A DNA stretch of 64,000 bases from Candidatus Gastranaerophilales bacterium (GCA_944325105.1 CALUYW010000003.1:62001-126000), one strand, 5' to 3'; numbered from the stretch's first letter, positions 49,204-58,333 are shown. The notes: generated by a model from the letters alone, not told the origin. A program made the numbers and translations.

Positions 49204-50017
49204 TTTTCTTGCTAAGCTCAAATAAATCTTTAAGGTTTTTAAAAAGCTTATACGCATCATCAAGAGCTATCATATTGTCCCCGTCGCACTTTGCACAATC
49301 AGGGCACGGATGAATTTCAAAAAACAGCGCTCTTGCACCTGAAACTATTGCACTTCTTGCAAGTAGAGGTACAAACCTTCTCTCACCGCCTGAAGATTCT
49401 CCTCTGCCGCCCGGTAATTGCACACTATGAGTAGCGTCAAACACAACGGGGTAGCCCATATCCTGAATAATCTCAATAGAGCGCATATCAACCACAAGAT
49501 TATTATAACCAAAGCTCGTACCGCGCTCGGTGATTAAAATTTTGTCATTATCACAATCAAGAACTTTTTTAGCCAAAGACTCCATTTGATATGGAGATAA
49601 AAACTGGCCTTTTTTAATATTAACAATTTTACCTGTTTTAGCGGCAGAAGTGAGCATATCCGTTTGTCTGCACAAAAAAGCGGGTATCTGCAGTACATCA
49701 GCGACTTTAGCCACCTCAGATGCTTGATTTGACTCATGAAAATCGGTCACTATAGGCACTTCAAACTCTTCTTTTATTTTTGATAGCATTAAGAGCCCCT
49801 CTTTAAGGCCCGGACCTCTGTATGAGGTAATTGAGGAGCGATTTGCCTTATCAAAAGAAGCTTTAAAAATATAGTTTATATCAAGTTCCAGACAAATTTC
49901 CTTAAGTCTTTTTGCGCACTGACGCAACATGTCCATATTTTCTATAACGCAAGGACCTGCAAAAATAGTGAGTTTGTCTTTACCTATTTCAAAATTGTTA
50001 AGTTGTACAGTTTTCAT
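49196..50017 (-). CDS. kdsA: 3-deoxy-D-manno-octulosonate-8-phosphate synthase
   Basis: The 273-aa TIM-barrel enzyme condenses PEP with arabinose-5-phosphate for Kdo, the inner lipopolysaccharide sugar. It shows 'LTIFAGPCVIENMDML', 'FKASFDKANRSSITSYRGPGL', 'VTDFHESNQA', 'LQIPAFLCRQTD', 'NIKKGQFLSP', 'ITERGTSFGYNNLVVDMRS' and 'FDATHSVQLPGG'. Cysteine in GPCVIEN, where E. coli has asparagine, together with 'CDGDNM' near the end, marks the metal-dependent class. TATAAT ends 7 nt before the ATG. With hldE it shows that the organism makes lipopolysaccharide. Confidence 0.96.
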   Translation of the reverse strand: MKTVQLNNFEIGKDKLTIFAGPCVIENMDMLRQCAKRLKEICLELDINYIFKASFDKANRSSITSYRGPGLKEGLLMLSKIKEEFEVPIVTDFHESNQASEVAKVADVLQIPAFLCRQTDMLTSAAKTGKIVNIKKGQFLSPYQMESLAKKVLDCDNDKILITERGTSFGYNNLVVDMRSIEIIQDMGYPVVFDATHSVQLPGGRGESSGGERRFVPLLARSAIVSGARALFFEIHPCPDCAKCDGDNMIALDDAYKLFKNLKDLFELSKKII

Positions 50018-50024
50018 AGGTTTT

Positions 50025-50030
50025 ATTATA
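50025..50030 (-). promoter_or_regulatory. -10 element (TATAAT) of kdsA
   Basis: Consensus hexamer with a 7-nt spacer to the ATG at 50017. The divergent recA, by contrast, has a leader with an AAGAGGAA Shine-Dalgarno. Confidence 0.5.
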
Positions 50031-50068
50031 TAATATTTTTATAGATTAGGGAAGTAAGAGGAACTAAG

Positions 50069-51136
50069 ATGGCAGACGCTGTTAAAGAAAAAGAACTTGA
50101 TGAGATAAAAGCAGGCAAAGACAAGGCTCTTAAGCTTGCACTTGATAAAATAGAAAAAGACTTCGGCAAAGGCTCGATTATGCGCCTTGGCGACAAGTCA
50201 ACTCTAAATGTAGAATACATACCCACAGGCGCTTTAGCTCTTGATATAGCGCTTGGTATAGGCGGCGTGCCAAAAGGCAGAGTTATAGAAATATACGGCC
50301 CTGAGTCAAGCGGTAAAACAACCCTTGCTCAGCATATCGTAGCAGAATCTCAAAAAAAGGGCGGCATAGCAGCGTTTATCGATGCAGAACATGCTCTTGA
50401 CCCTGAGTATGCAAGAAATTTAGGCGTAAATGTAGATGAGCTTTTAATATCTCAACCGGACACAGGTGAACAAGCTCTTGAAATAACAGAAGAACTGGTG
50501 CGCTCAGGCGCTATTGATGTAATAGTCATCGACTCTGTTGCGGCTCTTGTACCAAAAGCAGAAATTGAAAAGGCTATGGACGAGCAGCAAATGGGGCTTC
50601 AAGCCAGACTTATGTCAAAGGCATTGAGAAAATTAACAGGTATAGTAGGCAAAACAAATACAACCGTTATTTTCATTAACCAATTAAGACAAAAAATCGG
50701 CATAATGTTTGGCAACCCTGAAACTACAACAGGCGGTAACGCTCTTAAATACTATGCCTCAGTAAGACTTGATATAAGAAGAATTGACTCGGTTAAAAAC
50801 AAAGACGGTGAGGACATCGGTAACAGAGTTAAAGTTAAAGTTGTTAAAAACAAAGTAGCTCCGCCGTTTAGAATTGCAGAATTTGACATAATATACGGAA
50901 AAGGCATCTGCGCTATCGGCAATATACTTGATGTTGCGGTTAATATGGATATAGTTAAAAAAGCAGGCGCTTGGTTTAGCTACAACGATGAAAAACTGGG
51001 GCAAGGCAGAGATAAATCAAAAGAATTCTTAGAAGCTAATCCCGATATTTTAGCTGAAATTGAAACAAAAGTAAGAGAAAAACTTGCTGCCGCAAAAAAT
51101 GCCGCAGTTAAAAATGAAACAAAAGAAGAAAACTAA
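50069..51136 (+). CDS. recA: Recombinase RecA
   Basis: The 355-aa protein is a standard RecA: Walker A '[12 protein letters not shown]', '[20 protein letters not shown]', Walker B '[17 protein letters not shown]', the loop 2 region '[29 protein letters not shown]' in pieces, and the basic C-domain. It drives homologous recombination and LexA cleavage. No LexA box is obvious in the 51 bp upstream. The gene precedes rmlA by 12 bp with a fresh Shine-Dalgarno. Confidence 0.99.
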   Translation: MADAVKEKELDEIKAGKDKALKLALDKIEKDFGKGSIMRLGDKSTLNVEYIPTGALALDIALGIGGVPKGRVIEIYGPESSGKTTLAQHIVAESQKKGGIAAFIDAEHALDPEYARNLGVNVDELLISQPDTGEQALEITEELVRSGAIDVIVIDSVAALVPKAEIEKAMDEQQMGLQARLMSKALRKLTGIVGKTNTTVIFINQLRQKIGIMFGNPETTTGGNALKYYASVRLDIRRIDSVKNKDGEDIGNRVKVKVVKNKVAPPFRIAEFDIIYGKGICAIGNILDVAVNMDIVKKAGAWFSYNDEKLGQGRDKSKEFLEANPDILAEIETKVREKLAAAKNAAVKNETKEEN

Positions 51137-51148
51137 TAAGGAAAATAA

Positions 51149-52048
51149 ATGAAAGGCATAATTCTTGCGGGGGGCGCAGGCTCAAGGCTTTATCCGGCGT
51201 CTTTACCGATATCGAAAATACTTCTTCCTGTCTATGATAAGCCGATGATTTATTATCCTATCACAACGCTTTTGCTTGCAGGAATAAGGGATATTCTAAT
51301 CATCACAAACGCCTCAGACATTCAAAACTTTGAAAAAGTCTTAGGTGACGGCTCGCAAATCGGCGTTAAATTTTCTTATATGATACAGGATGTACCAAGA
51401 GGTATAGCCGATAGTTTCCTTATAGCACAAGATTTTATCAACAATGAACCCTGTGCTCTTATATTGGGCGATAACATTTTCCACGGCTTTGGATTTTCCT
51501 CCATGCTAAAACGTGTAGGGCAAAAAACAACGGGCGCTACCGTTTTTGGTTACGCAGTAAATGACCCGCACCGCTTTGGCGTTGTTGAATTTGACGCCAA
51601 CAACAGAGCCGTCTCAATTGAGGAAAAACCTCAAAACCCGCGCTCAAACTACGCAGTAACGGGTCTTTATTTTTACGATAAAAATGTTGTTGAATACGCA
51701 AAAACTCTAAAACCTTCACAAAGAGGCGAACTTGAGATTACCGATTTGAACAATATTTATCTTAAAAACCAAAAACTCGATGTTGAAATCTTAGGACGCG
51801 GCTTTGCTTGGCTTGATACAGGAACTTTCGAAAGTTTGCTTCAGGCTGCAAACTTTATTAAGTCCATGGAGATAAATACAGGCATGAAAATTGCCTGCAT
51901 TGAAGAAGTAGCTTGGAGAATGGGGTATATAAACGAGCAGCAGCTGCTTGATTTGGCTAAAAAATATAATAATGACTACGGACAATACATTAAGAAAATT
52001 GTTGAAACAAATGCAAATAAGCGCCTAAATAGCAATGCAGTTGTTTAA
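51149..52048 (+). CDS. rmlA: Glucose-1-phosphate thymidylyltransferase
   Basis: The 299-aa nucleotidyltransferase has the RmlA signature 'GIILAGGAGSRLYPASLPISKILLPVYDKPM', 'QDVPRGIADSFLIAQDFI', 'LILGDNIFHG', 'VEFDANNRAVSIEEKP' and 'AWLDTGTFESLLQAA'. It makes dTDP-glucose from glucose-1-phosphate and dTTP, the first step to dTDP-rhamnose and related surface sugars. The other rml genes are not in the window. AAGGAAA precedes the ATG. Confidence 0.95.
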   Translation: MKGIILAGGAGSRLYPASLPISKILLPVYDKPMIYYPITTLLLAGIRDILIITNASDIQNFEKVLGDGSQIGVKFSYMIQDVPRGIADSFLIAQDFINNEPCALILGDNIFHGFGFSSMLKRVGQKTTGATVFGYAVNDPHRFGVVEFDANNRAVSIEEKPQNPRSNYAVTGLYFYDKNVVEYAKTLKPSQRGELEITDLNNIYLKNQKLDVEILGRGFAWLDTGTFESLLQAANFIKSMEINTGMKIACIEEVAWRMGYINEQQLLDLAKKYNNDYGQYIKKIVETNANKRLNSNAVV

Positions 52049-52333
52049 ATAATTTACTGTTTGGACTTTTATCTCGTATAAATATCTGACAAAATTAAGA
52101 AAACAGACATTTTTTGAAGAAATAGTAAGGCTTATTTCAAACCCGTCAGAACAAAAAGGCTCGTAGTCATATACTACGTAGTTGTTGTACTTGCTTCTCC
52201 ATTCTTTTTTCTCCACTCGACAGTGGTACTCCAACGCTAAATCTTCCAGCCATGGAAGAAACTCTTTATTGACATCTCTAAATTCCATAAATACACATTC
52301 TTCATTTTGTGAACATCTTTTTTCGATTAGCAT
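52025..52333 (-). CDS. Hypothetical protein, 102 aa
   Basis: No family is recognised. The product is soluble, aromatic-rich and has four cysteines ('SQNEECVFMEFRDVN', 'EYHCRVEKKEWRSKYNNY'). AGGGAG lies 6 nt before the ATG, which supports translation. It converges on rmlA and overlaps its 3' end by 24 bp. Confidence 0.6.
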   Translation of the reverse strand: MLIEKRCSQNEECVFMEFRDVNKEFLPWLEDLALEYHCRVEKKEWRSKYNNYVVYDYEPFCSDGFEISLTISSKNVCFLNFVRYLYEIKVQTVNYLNNCIAI

Positions 52334-52458
52334 TGAACACTCCCTTACATCTAATGTTCTCTTCTCTTTTTTATAAGTCTAAACTTTTTGATATCCAAAA
52401 AAAATACCTCAACTGGCAATTTTAGGATTAGACTTTTTGACCAATAAAAATTGAAAAA

Positions 52459-52839
52459 TCAGATGGCAGTTTTTAAATATGAAAATAATGAGCGAACAAT
52501 AGAATAAGAAAAAAGCTTACGCAAAAACTTAAGTTTATTAAGGCCTTTATATGTTCTAAAAGATTTAAACAAAAAGACAATACTAACAATATCAACTATT
52601 GATAAAATATGGCTTAGTGCCGCAAATTTCTTTGCTTTAATTATGAAACCTGCAATTTTGTTAAACTTTTTAATGCCTGAGCGAAACTCTGCTATGGCAG
52701 GAGCAATCTTAGTTTTAAGTACTCTAACTTCATCCGAGAGGGCAACAACCTTTTTATCCAAACGTACAATCGCACAACACAACTGCACGGCAACAATTAT
52801 TTCAAGTATTATTGTAAAAATATATATGTATTGCTCCAT
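52459..52839 (-). CDS. Hypothetical membrane-anchored protein, 126 aa
   Basis: An N-terminal transmembrane helix (about 5-27, IYIFTIILEIIVAVQLCCAIV) leads into a coiled-coil-prone region and a second hydrophobic stretch ('ILSIVDIVSIVFLFKSF'). The shape resembles small DUF948-like membrane proteins, but no motif proves it. TATAAT ends 6 nt before the ATG with no Shine-Dalgarno. It is divergent from murT. Confidence 0.65.
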   Translation of the reverse strand: MEQYIYIFTIILEIIVAVQLCCAIVRLDKKVVALSDEVRVLKTKIAPAIAEFRSGIKKFNKIAGFIIKAKKFAALSHILSIVDIVSIVFLFKSFRTYKGLNKLKFLRKLFSYSIVRSLFSYLKTAI

Positions 52840-52845
52840 TTGTGT

Positions 52846-52851
52846 ATTATA
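52846..52851 (-). promoter_or_regulatory. -10 element (TATAAT) of the 126-aa membrane protein gene
   Basis: Consensus hexamer with a 6-nt spacer to the ATG at 52839. Confidence 0.5.
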
Positions 52852-52896
52852 ATTTATCTAAAAGGATTATTCCATACGCAGGGCAGGCGATTTTAA

Positions 52897-54288
52897 ATGA
52901 ACTTTAAACAGGCTTTAGATTACACAAATAAAATACATAAATTCCTAAGGAAAATAAACTCCGAAGGTACATCACTTCCGGGAAAATACCTAAGGAAGTT
53001 CTACCCTAATTTTTTAATAGAATCTCAAAACTATGTAACTTCTTATAAATTTGCCATAACGGGTACCAACGGAAAAACTACAACCGCAGGAATTTTGGCG
53101 CAAATTTTAAAAGAAGCACAAAAAAGCGTTATCCACAACGAGCTTGGCGCAAATATGCCAAACGGCATAGCAACTGCCATTGCCCTTGGTTTGTACAATA
53201 ATTTTAAAGAACACGGGTCTGACACTCCTGTTGATAATTTTGTTATTGAATCTGATGAAGCCTACTTAAAAGAAATTTTTGAAAACATATCTTTTGATTA
53301 TCTGCTTGTAACAAACTTATTTAGAGACCAACTTGACAGATACGGCGAATTAGACATTACAAAGAAAAAAATTCAAGACGGCATAAGAATTAATCCTGAT
53401 TTAAAATTGATTTTAAACGCCGACGACCCGAGTCTTTATGATATAGAAAAAAATATCAAAAACGACATGATAGCAGGCAGAAAAAAAAGAAAAGTCTACT
53501 ACTTTGGCTTTGAAAATGTTGAGTTCTGCGACTTTGACTCACAATCTAAAAGCCCAAGTGAAATAATATATTGCCCTGTATGCAAAAAACCGCTTAAATA
53601 TTCAAAAAGATTTTACTCTCAGCTTGGCTTATGGAGCTGCGATTGCAATATAAAAAGACCAAAGCCCGATATATCGGCAGAAGTTAAGGTCTTTAGAAAT
53701 TATTCCATTTTAAATATCAATTTTGACGGCAAAAATATCATGTATAAACTAAACCTTTCAGGTTTATACAACGCTTATAACGCTCTTGGGGCCATATCCT
53801 GTGCTTATCTTACGGGAATTGACAGAAAGATAATTGCCCGCGCGCTTGATAACTATAAACCCGTTTTTGGCAGAGCGCAAAGCATAACAGTAAAAGGCAA
53901 AGACGTATCATTATACCTTATAAAAAATCCAACAGGCGCATCTGAGGTTTTAAGAGGTTTAAAAAACATAAAAAATACAAAAATTTTAATTGCAATAAAT
54001 GATAAATATGCAGATGGCAGAGATGTTTCTTGGCTTTGGGATGCGGATTTTGAAGTGCTTAGAAGATTTAACAACAAAATCTTTATAACCGGAACCAGAG
54101 CCGATGATATGGCGCTAAGGCTAAAATATGCCGATGTAAACTTAGGCTCAATGGTAATAGACAACAATATCAAAAAAACTTTTGAATATGCTCTAAAATC
54201 GCTTGAGCAAAATGAAAAACTAATTATTCTGCCAACTTACACCGCGCTTTTAAAATTAACTAAAATAATCAAGGAAAAAACTAGATAA
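52897..54288 (+). CDS. murT: MurT-like Mur ligase (lipid II isoglutaminyl synthase subunit)
   Basis: The 463-aa protein has the Mur ligase ATP site TGTNGKTT (55-62), 'ESDEAYLKEIF', 'LVTNLFRDQLDRYGEL', a Cys4 zinc ribbon in the middle domain (Cys226, 229, 248, 250), and the C-terminal DUF1727 domain with 'GRAQSITV', 'LIKNPTGASEVLRGL' and 'AINDKYADGRDVSWLWDADFE'. MurT with the glutaminase GatD amidates the D-Glu of lipid II. No gatD gene is adjacent, although the two are usually paired. The ATG has only a weak upstream GCAGG. The stop overlaps the convergent FlhA-C-like gene by 8 bp. Confidence 0.92.
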   Translation: MNFKQALDYTNKIHKFLRKINSEGTSLPGKYLRKFYPNFLIESQNYVTSYKFAITGTNGKTTTAGILAQILKEAQKSVIHNELGANMPNGIATAIALGLYNNFKEHGSDTPVDNFVIESDEAYLKEIFENISFDYLLVTNLFRDQLDRYGELDITKKKIQDGIRINPDLKLILNADDPSLYDIEKNIKNDMIAGRKKRKVYYFGFENVEFCDFDSQSKSPSEIIYCPVCKKPLKYSKRFYSQLGLWSCDCNIKRPKPDISAEVKVFRNYSILNINFDGKNIMYKLNLSGLYNAYNALGAISCAYLTGIDRKIIARALDNYKPVFGRAQSITVKGKDVSLYLIKNPTGASEVLRGLKNIKNTKILIAINDKYADGRDVSWLWDADFEVLRRFNNKIFITGTRADDMALRLKYADVNLGSMVIDNNIKKTFEYALKSLEQNEKLIILPTYTALLKLTKIIKEKTR

Positions 54289-55729
54289 CACCAAGTATCT
54301 TTAGTTCAAACTCGGGAGTAATCTCCTCTAAACAAAGAACCGGAACATCCGTGTATATTTGAGAAATAAGCACAAATAAAAGCTGACGCAAATGCTGAGG
54401 AGCAATAAGAACGGTCTTTGGCTCGGATAAAACTTCCATTAATTTCTTCTTAAATTTAGAGAACTTGCTGCCGTCAATTTTTACAACTCCGCCTAATTCT
54501 TCTTCAGAGTTGTCTTCAAGCAAGTCAATTAGCTCTTTAGAAACCTCATAGCCAAAAATTTGCTTTTCTTCATTGGCGTAAGAATAACAAATCTGACGGG
54601 AAAGAGCAATTCTTAATTTATCAAGCAAGTCTGATTTTGTAGATTCATCAGAGAAGTCATTTATTTTCTCAAAAATAAACACAACATCTTTTACGCTTAC
54701 TCTCTCCCTTATAAGACTGCAGAAGATATATTTTAGCTCGGATACCGAGATAAAATCACCCAGTATTGAATCTATAAGGAAAGAATTATGCTCAGAGACA
54801 AGCTCTATATAGCGGTTTATGTCACTGTAGTTAAAAATCTCCTGAACATGGCTTATAGCGTAGTATTTAAGGTATTCAACCACATACTCGCAAGGTGTAA
54901 TTCCTCTTGTCCAAAAGTCCTTGCAATACTGTTCTTCTATCCAGACAATTTTTCTGTCCGTTAGTTCATCATGGGCTTTTATAGTGTTTTTCGGATATTT
55001 ATCGATATTTAGTTCATCCTCAAAAAACATTAGATGATTTGGATACGCGCAAGCGCTCACTACAGGAACTGCATGGATTGAAATTGTAAAAGTATATTCA
55101 TTAAGCTCGGGGTTTTCAACAAATTGAACCTTGGGAATAATATAACCCAGCTCTTGAGTCAACTCTTGGCGTACTTTTATCGTCTGAGCAAGGAGATTTT
55201 GCTCCGAATCAGAATTATTAAGACAATAGAGCTCTTCACTTAAGTTAATGGAGAGTCTTTCTTCACCTAAGTTTTGAACCATTTTAGAGGGAGAAAGCAG
55301 GCTTTTTAGTTCTTTTTTTAGACTGTTTAGTTTGTCTATTTCTTTTGAAATTTCTTCGTTTAAAAACTCGCGCTCCTCATCTTTTGCAGTCTCGAGGAAT
55401 TTTTTTATCTCTTCGATTTTATCTCTTTTTTCTCTTATTTTCTTTTGAATGTTTAAACAAAGCTCATAGGGCTGCTCTTTTGAATAGAGCATTTTTTCCA
55501 TTTGAGATTTAAAGCCCAAAATATCTTCAAATTCGCTCTCGTCATAAAAGTTTTCAACTTCACGGGTGAAAATACAGTTGTAGACTATCTTTGTACCGTT
55601 ATCCGATTCATAGATAGAATACAAATCCCAGCCCTCTTTTGACATGGAATTAAGCGTATTTTCAAGAAGAGTAATCTCATCACTCGGGCAAACTTTTATG
55701 CAAAATTCCTGACGTGTAGGTTTAAACAT
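54281..55729 (-). CDS. Soluble FlhA/SctV C-terminal-domain protein with N-terminal DUF4177-like module
   Basis: Residues about 157-482 align by pattern with the cytoplasmic domain of FlhA/SctV: 'LGEERLSINLSEEL', 'KVRQELTQELGYIIPKVQF', 'NEYTFTISIHAVPVVSACAYP', 'DRKIVWIEEQYCKDFWTRG', 'VVEYLKYYAISHVQEIF', 'LKYIFCSLIRERVSVKDVVFI' and 'LLDKLRIALSRQICYSY'. The eight transmembrane helices and FHIPEP loop that make up the first 320 residues of real FlhA are missing. In their place stand a DUF4177-like domain (about 5-56, 'LNSMSKEGWDLYSIYESD') and a coiled coil (95-145). It could be a soluble substrate/chaperone docking platform or decoy. TAAAAT ends 6 nt before the ATG. Confidence 0.82.
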   Translation of the reverse strand: MFKPTRQEFCIKVCPSDEITLLENTLNSMSKEGWDLYSIYESDNGTKIVYNCIFTREVENFYDESEFEDILGFKSQMEKMLYSKEQPYELCLNIQKKIREKRDKIEEIKKFLETAKDEEREFLNEEISKEIDKLNSLKKELKSLLSPSKMVQNLGEERLSINLSEELYCLNNSDSEQNLLAQTIKVRQELTQELGYIIPKVQFVENPELNEYTFTISIHAVPVVSACAYPNHLMFFEDELNIDKYPKNTIKAHDELTDRKIVWIEEQYCKDFWTRGITPCEYVVEYLKYYAISHVQEIFNYSDINRYIELVSEHNSFLIDSILGDFISVSELKYIFCSLIRERVSVKDVVFIFEKINDFSDESTKSDLLDKLRIALSRQICYSYANEEKQIFGYEVSKELIDLLEDNSEEELGGVVKIDGSKFSKFKKKLMEVLSEPKTVLIAPQHLRQLLFVLISQIYTDVPVLCLEEITPEFELKILGVI

Positions 55730-55735
55730 ATCTTT

Positions 55736-55741
55736 ATTTTA
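55736..55741 (-). promoter_or_regulatory. -10 element (TAAAAT) of the FlhA-C-like gene
   Basis: The spacer to the ATG at 55729 is 6 nt; no Shine-Dalgarno. Confidence 0.5.
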
Positions 55742-55765
55742 ACACACAATGCAAAAAAATATAAT

Positions 55766-56020
55766 GCCACGCCCTGCCTATCGTCACTCAAAATATAAAC
55801 ATCCATAAAAAATACCTCCCTTACAAAGTTTCGCACCCGTTAACCTCGACTTAGTGCTGCTATGTTTCCATCCTGACACGGTTCGCCGCATAATCGCCGC
55901 AAAAAATTGCACAATCAACAGTATTTTCGCTTTCAATTTACATCCAAAGCGCCTCATAGCAGGCTTTGCACCCGACATAAGCTTTCGGTCGAGGGCTTGC
56001 AACACCCCGTGAAGCGTGGC
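55766..56020 (-). ncRNA. ffs: Signal recognition particle RNA, long bacterial form
   Basis: On the minus strand the 255-nt RNA opens with GCCACGC (56020-56014) and closes with the complementary GCGTGGC (55772-55766). The conserved domain IV apex GTCAGG..GGAA...AGCAGC, which binds Ffh, lies at 55877-55856. The length and the G-rich 5' segment (GGGGTGTTGCAAGCCC) indicate the long form with an Alu domain, like the about 270-nt RNA of Bacillus, not the 114-nt E. coli type. A T-run (TATATTTTTTT) follows the 3' end and probably terminates transcription. An 84-codon open frame over this region is a by-product and is not annotated. Confidence 0.92.
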
Positions 56021-56026
56021 TATAAA

Positions 56027-56032
56027 ATAATA
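56027..56032 (-). promoter_or_regulatory. -10 element (TATTAT) of the SRP RNA gene
   Basis: The hexamer ends 6 nt before the first base of the SRP RNA terminal helix at 56020. Because the RNA 5' end is fixed by structure, this calibrates the -10-to-start distance used for the leaderless gene calls. Confidence 0.6.
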
Positions 56033-56155
56033 GCACAAATAAGTGTATAAATTCCATTATTAAATATTATTACAATATTTATATAAAAATAATATACATG
56101 CCGAAAAATAATAAAAAAACAATTTATAATATAGGTAGAGAATAAAAGGAAGGCT

Positions 56156-56494
56156 ATGAGAGTTACTAGTATAGAAGCAACCGCCCCTAACGGCAAAAAG
56201 TATCAAATGACCCGCCTTGGCAGAATAGTAGGAACAGGCGGATTTGGTGCCTATGGAATTTATCAGTCATACAAATCCCTAACAGATGACAAATATGTAA
56301 AAGAGCTCACAGAAGCAGCTAAAAAAGCGACCGAGAATAAAATAACTTCTTTTACAAAAACCAGAAAAGTCCTGTATGGCGCAGGTGCTACGGCAATAAC
56401 AGCACTTTGCGGATTTTTGTTTGGCGGCATAGTTGATTTTTGTGTCAACAAACATGCAAAAAACAAAGCGATGAAAGAAAATTCTAAAAATTAA
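56156..56494 (+). CDS. Small hypothetical membrane protein, 112 aa
   Basis: No family is recognised. The product starts MRVTSIEATAPNGKKYQ, has a Gly-rich weakly hydrophobic segment (IVGTGGFGAYGIYQSYK) and one good transmembrane helix (about 80-100, VLYGAGATAITALCGFLFGG). GGAAGG precedes the ATG. Its stop abuts that of the convergent glycosidase gene. Confidence 0.65.
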   Translation: MRVTSIEATAPNGKKYQMTRLGRIVGTGGFGAYGIYQSYKSLTDDKYVKELTEAAKKATENKITSFTKTRKVLYGAGATAITALCGFLFGGIVDFCVNKHAKNKAMKENSKN

Positions 56495-58333
56495 TTATTT
56501 TTTATCTTCATCCCTGCAATTAGCTGCAAAAACGCACGCCCTAAGGACGTCTGAGTACTTTTTGTCCATATGAGCCCAGTCAAAGAGCACCACACCTTCG
56601 AGGTTTTGGTTTCTTATTATATGGATTTGCTTAAGCAAATCTTCGCTCTCGCCTTCCATAAAACCTACAAAAAGCCCCGGATAAATTTTTGTTTTTGCTG
56701 AGGTTTTTCTTTTCATTTCAATCAACATACTGTCTGCAAGATTGTAATCAGCGGTTAAAATAAGCGGGGTAAGAGCGTCTACATAGTTATAAGAGCTCCA
56801 TCTCTGCCAGTTTTGCTGTTTAGTTTCAAGGCTTGTTTTATAATCAGGAAAAACAACGGCCGAGAGCACCACGCCACGGTCTTTTAAGGCTTCTTTAATG
56901 CTGCCTACATATTTTGTAATTCTATCTTGCCTGTATGTATCCCACTTATTCCACATAGCAGTATCAGGGTTAATATCAACAGGGTCAATACCGTAGATAC
57001 TTTTAAATTCTTCTCTTGCATAGGGTGTATAGCCCCAGTTTGAAGCGGCATAGTTTGATGAAGAAGTTTTTGCCGAAAGCGGATATCTTACATAGTCAAG
57101 ATTTACGCCGTCAATATCGTATTTAGCGCATATTTCAAGGATTAATTTTCTCAAAAACTCCGTCACCTCAGGGTTTGCAGGGTCAATAAAATATCCTCTG
57201 TGCTCGCTAATATGCGCCACAGGCTCATTTGAGCGGAAATTATCCTTATTTCGGTTGCCCCAAGTAGGTCTTACCGCAAGAATATTATAAGCATCCTCTT
57301 GAGGGAGCTTGTTGCCTATATAAAATGACTCAAACCAGATGTGCAGTTGCATGTTTCTCTTGTGAGCACCGCGGACCCAGCAAGAAAGCGGGTCAAAGCC
57401 TCTAAAATTAGGGTTCTGCCCCTCAAAACCGTAGCTTTTCATAATGTCTGAGGGAAAAATGGTTTTACCGTGGAAATATGTTTCAAGAAATATTGTATTT
57501 ATTCCAAGCTGAGCCATTTCATTAAGCGTACGCTCAATTTCAGCTTCGCTTTTTTCTTTAGGTCGCACCCACACACCCTTCAGTTCGTTTTCAAGGTATG
57601 GAAGAGTATAGCTAAGCGCGGTTTGCGCCGAAACTATAGCGTCTTTTGCGCATTGCAAAGAAACATTTGAATTTGAAGCATAAGAGCGTCTTAGTTCTTT
57701 TTTTGCTTTTTTAAGGTATTCTTTAACCTTTTTATCGTCTCTGTTTTTATACTGTTTTTTTGTTTTTTCTAAAATCTGCTCAACTTCTTCGATTTTTATT
57801 TTTGCACAATAGCGATATGAGCTTATTGTTGTAAAAGAATGTAAGACATTGTTTTTTGCGTCAATTCTAACTTTTGTACCAACTTTTAAATTGTCGCTAA
57901 TCCATTTTTTTGCACTGCCATGGCCGCTTATTACAAAGCCGTCATGAGGAATTATAGAGTCGGCACCAGTTAAGCGCACAACCGTATCGCCCACAACAAC
58001 CGCTTCTTTACCAAACTCGTTTGTGAGAGTTCTTCTGCCGTATTCTCTTTTATAAATTACAAGCTGGTTTGGGCCGCGATTTCCGGGGAAAGATATTCCA
58101 AGTTTGTTTGTTTTTGTACTGGGGTAAATAGCATCGATTTTTCTTGAAGATTTTGTAATAATTCTGTCTTTTTTAGACAGCTTAGCGTACTCAACGCCTG
58201 ATTCACTTTGTTCTTCAATTTTTAAAGGCACGGTGTCAGATACCTGCAAAAGCGCGTCCTTAGCAGCTAGGGCAGGAATATTACTCATAAACACCGTAAA
58301 TAAAACTGTTAAAAAAAGTTTTTTCATTACCAT
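56495..58333 (-). CDS. Secreted family-10-like glycosyl hydrolase (GHL10/DUF187)
   Basis: A signal peptide (1-23) is followed by an unassigned region to about residue 240 with a helical part rich in Lys and Glu, then a GHL10 TIM barrel: 'LKGVWVRPKEKSEAEIERTL', 'LGINTIFLETYFHGKTIFPS', 'LHIWFESFYIGN', 'PEVTEFLRKLILEICAKYDIDGVNLDYVRYP' in pieces, and 'GLFVGFMEGESEDLLKQI'. The putative catalytic acids lie in DGVNLDYVR and nearby. Members are secreted polysaccharide or glycan hydrolases with few characterised substrates. Two in-frame ATGs (58333 and 58327) are equally possible starts. Confidence 0.87.
   Translation of the reverse strand: MVMKKLFLTVLFTVFMSNIPALAAKDALLQVSDTVPLKIEEQSESGVEYAKLSKKDRIITKSSRKIDAIYPSTKTNKLGISFPGNRGPNQLVIYKREYGRRTLTNEFGKEAVVVGDTVVRLTGADSIIPHDGFVISGHGSAKKWISDNLKVGTKVRIDAKNNVLHSFTTISSYRYCAKIKIEEVEQILEKTKKQYKNRDDKKVKEYLKKAKKELRRSYASNSNVSLQCAKDAIVSAQTALSYTLPYLENELKGVWVRPKEKSEAEIERTLNEMAQLGINTIFLETYFHGKTIFPSDIMKSYGFEGQNPNFRGFDPLSCWVRGAHKRNMQLHIWFESFYIGNKLPQEDAYNILAVRPTWGNRNKDNFRSNEPVAHISEHRGYFIDPANPEVTEFLRKLILEICAKYDIDGVNLDYVRYPLSAKTSSSNYAASNWGYTPYAREEFKSIYGIDPVDINPDTAMWNKWDTYRQDRITKYVGSIKEALKDRGVVLSAVVFPDYKTSLETKQQNWQRWSSYNYVDALTPLILTADYNLADSMLIEMKRKTSAKTKIYPGLFVGFMEGESEDLLKQIHIIRNQNLEGVVLFDWAHMDKKYSDVLRACVFAANCRDEDKK

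Noticed and set aside
55784..56038. An 84-codon open frame on the minus strand
   Set aside because: It lies across the SRP RNA with the conserved Ffh-binding apex and closing helix; the frame is incidental.
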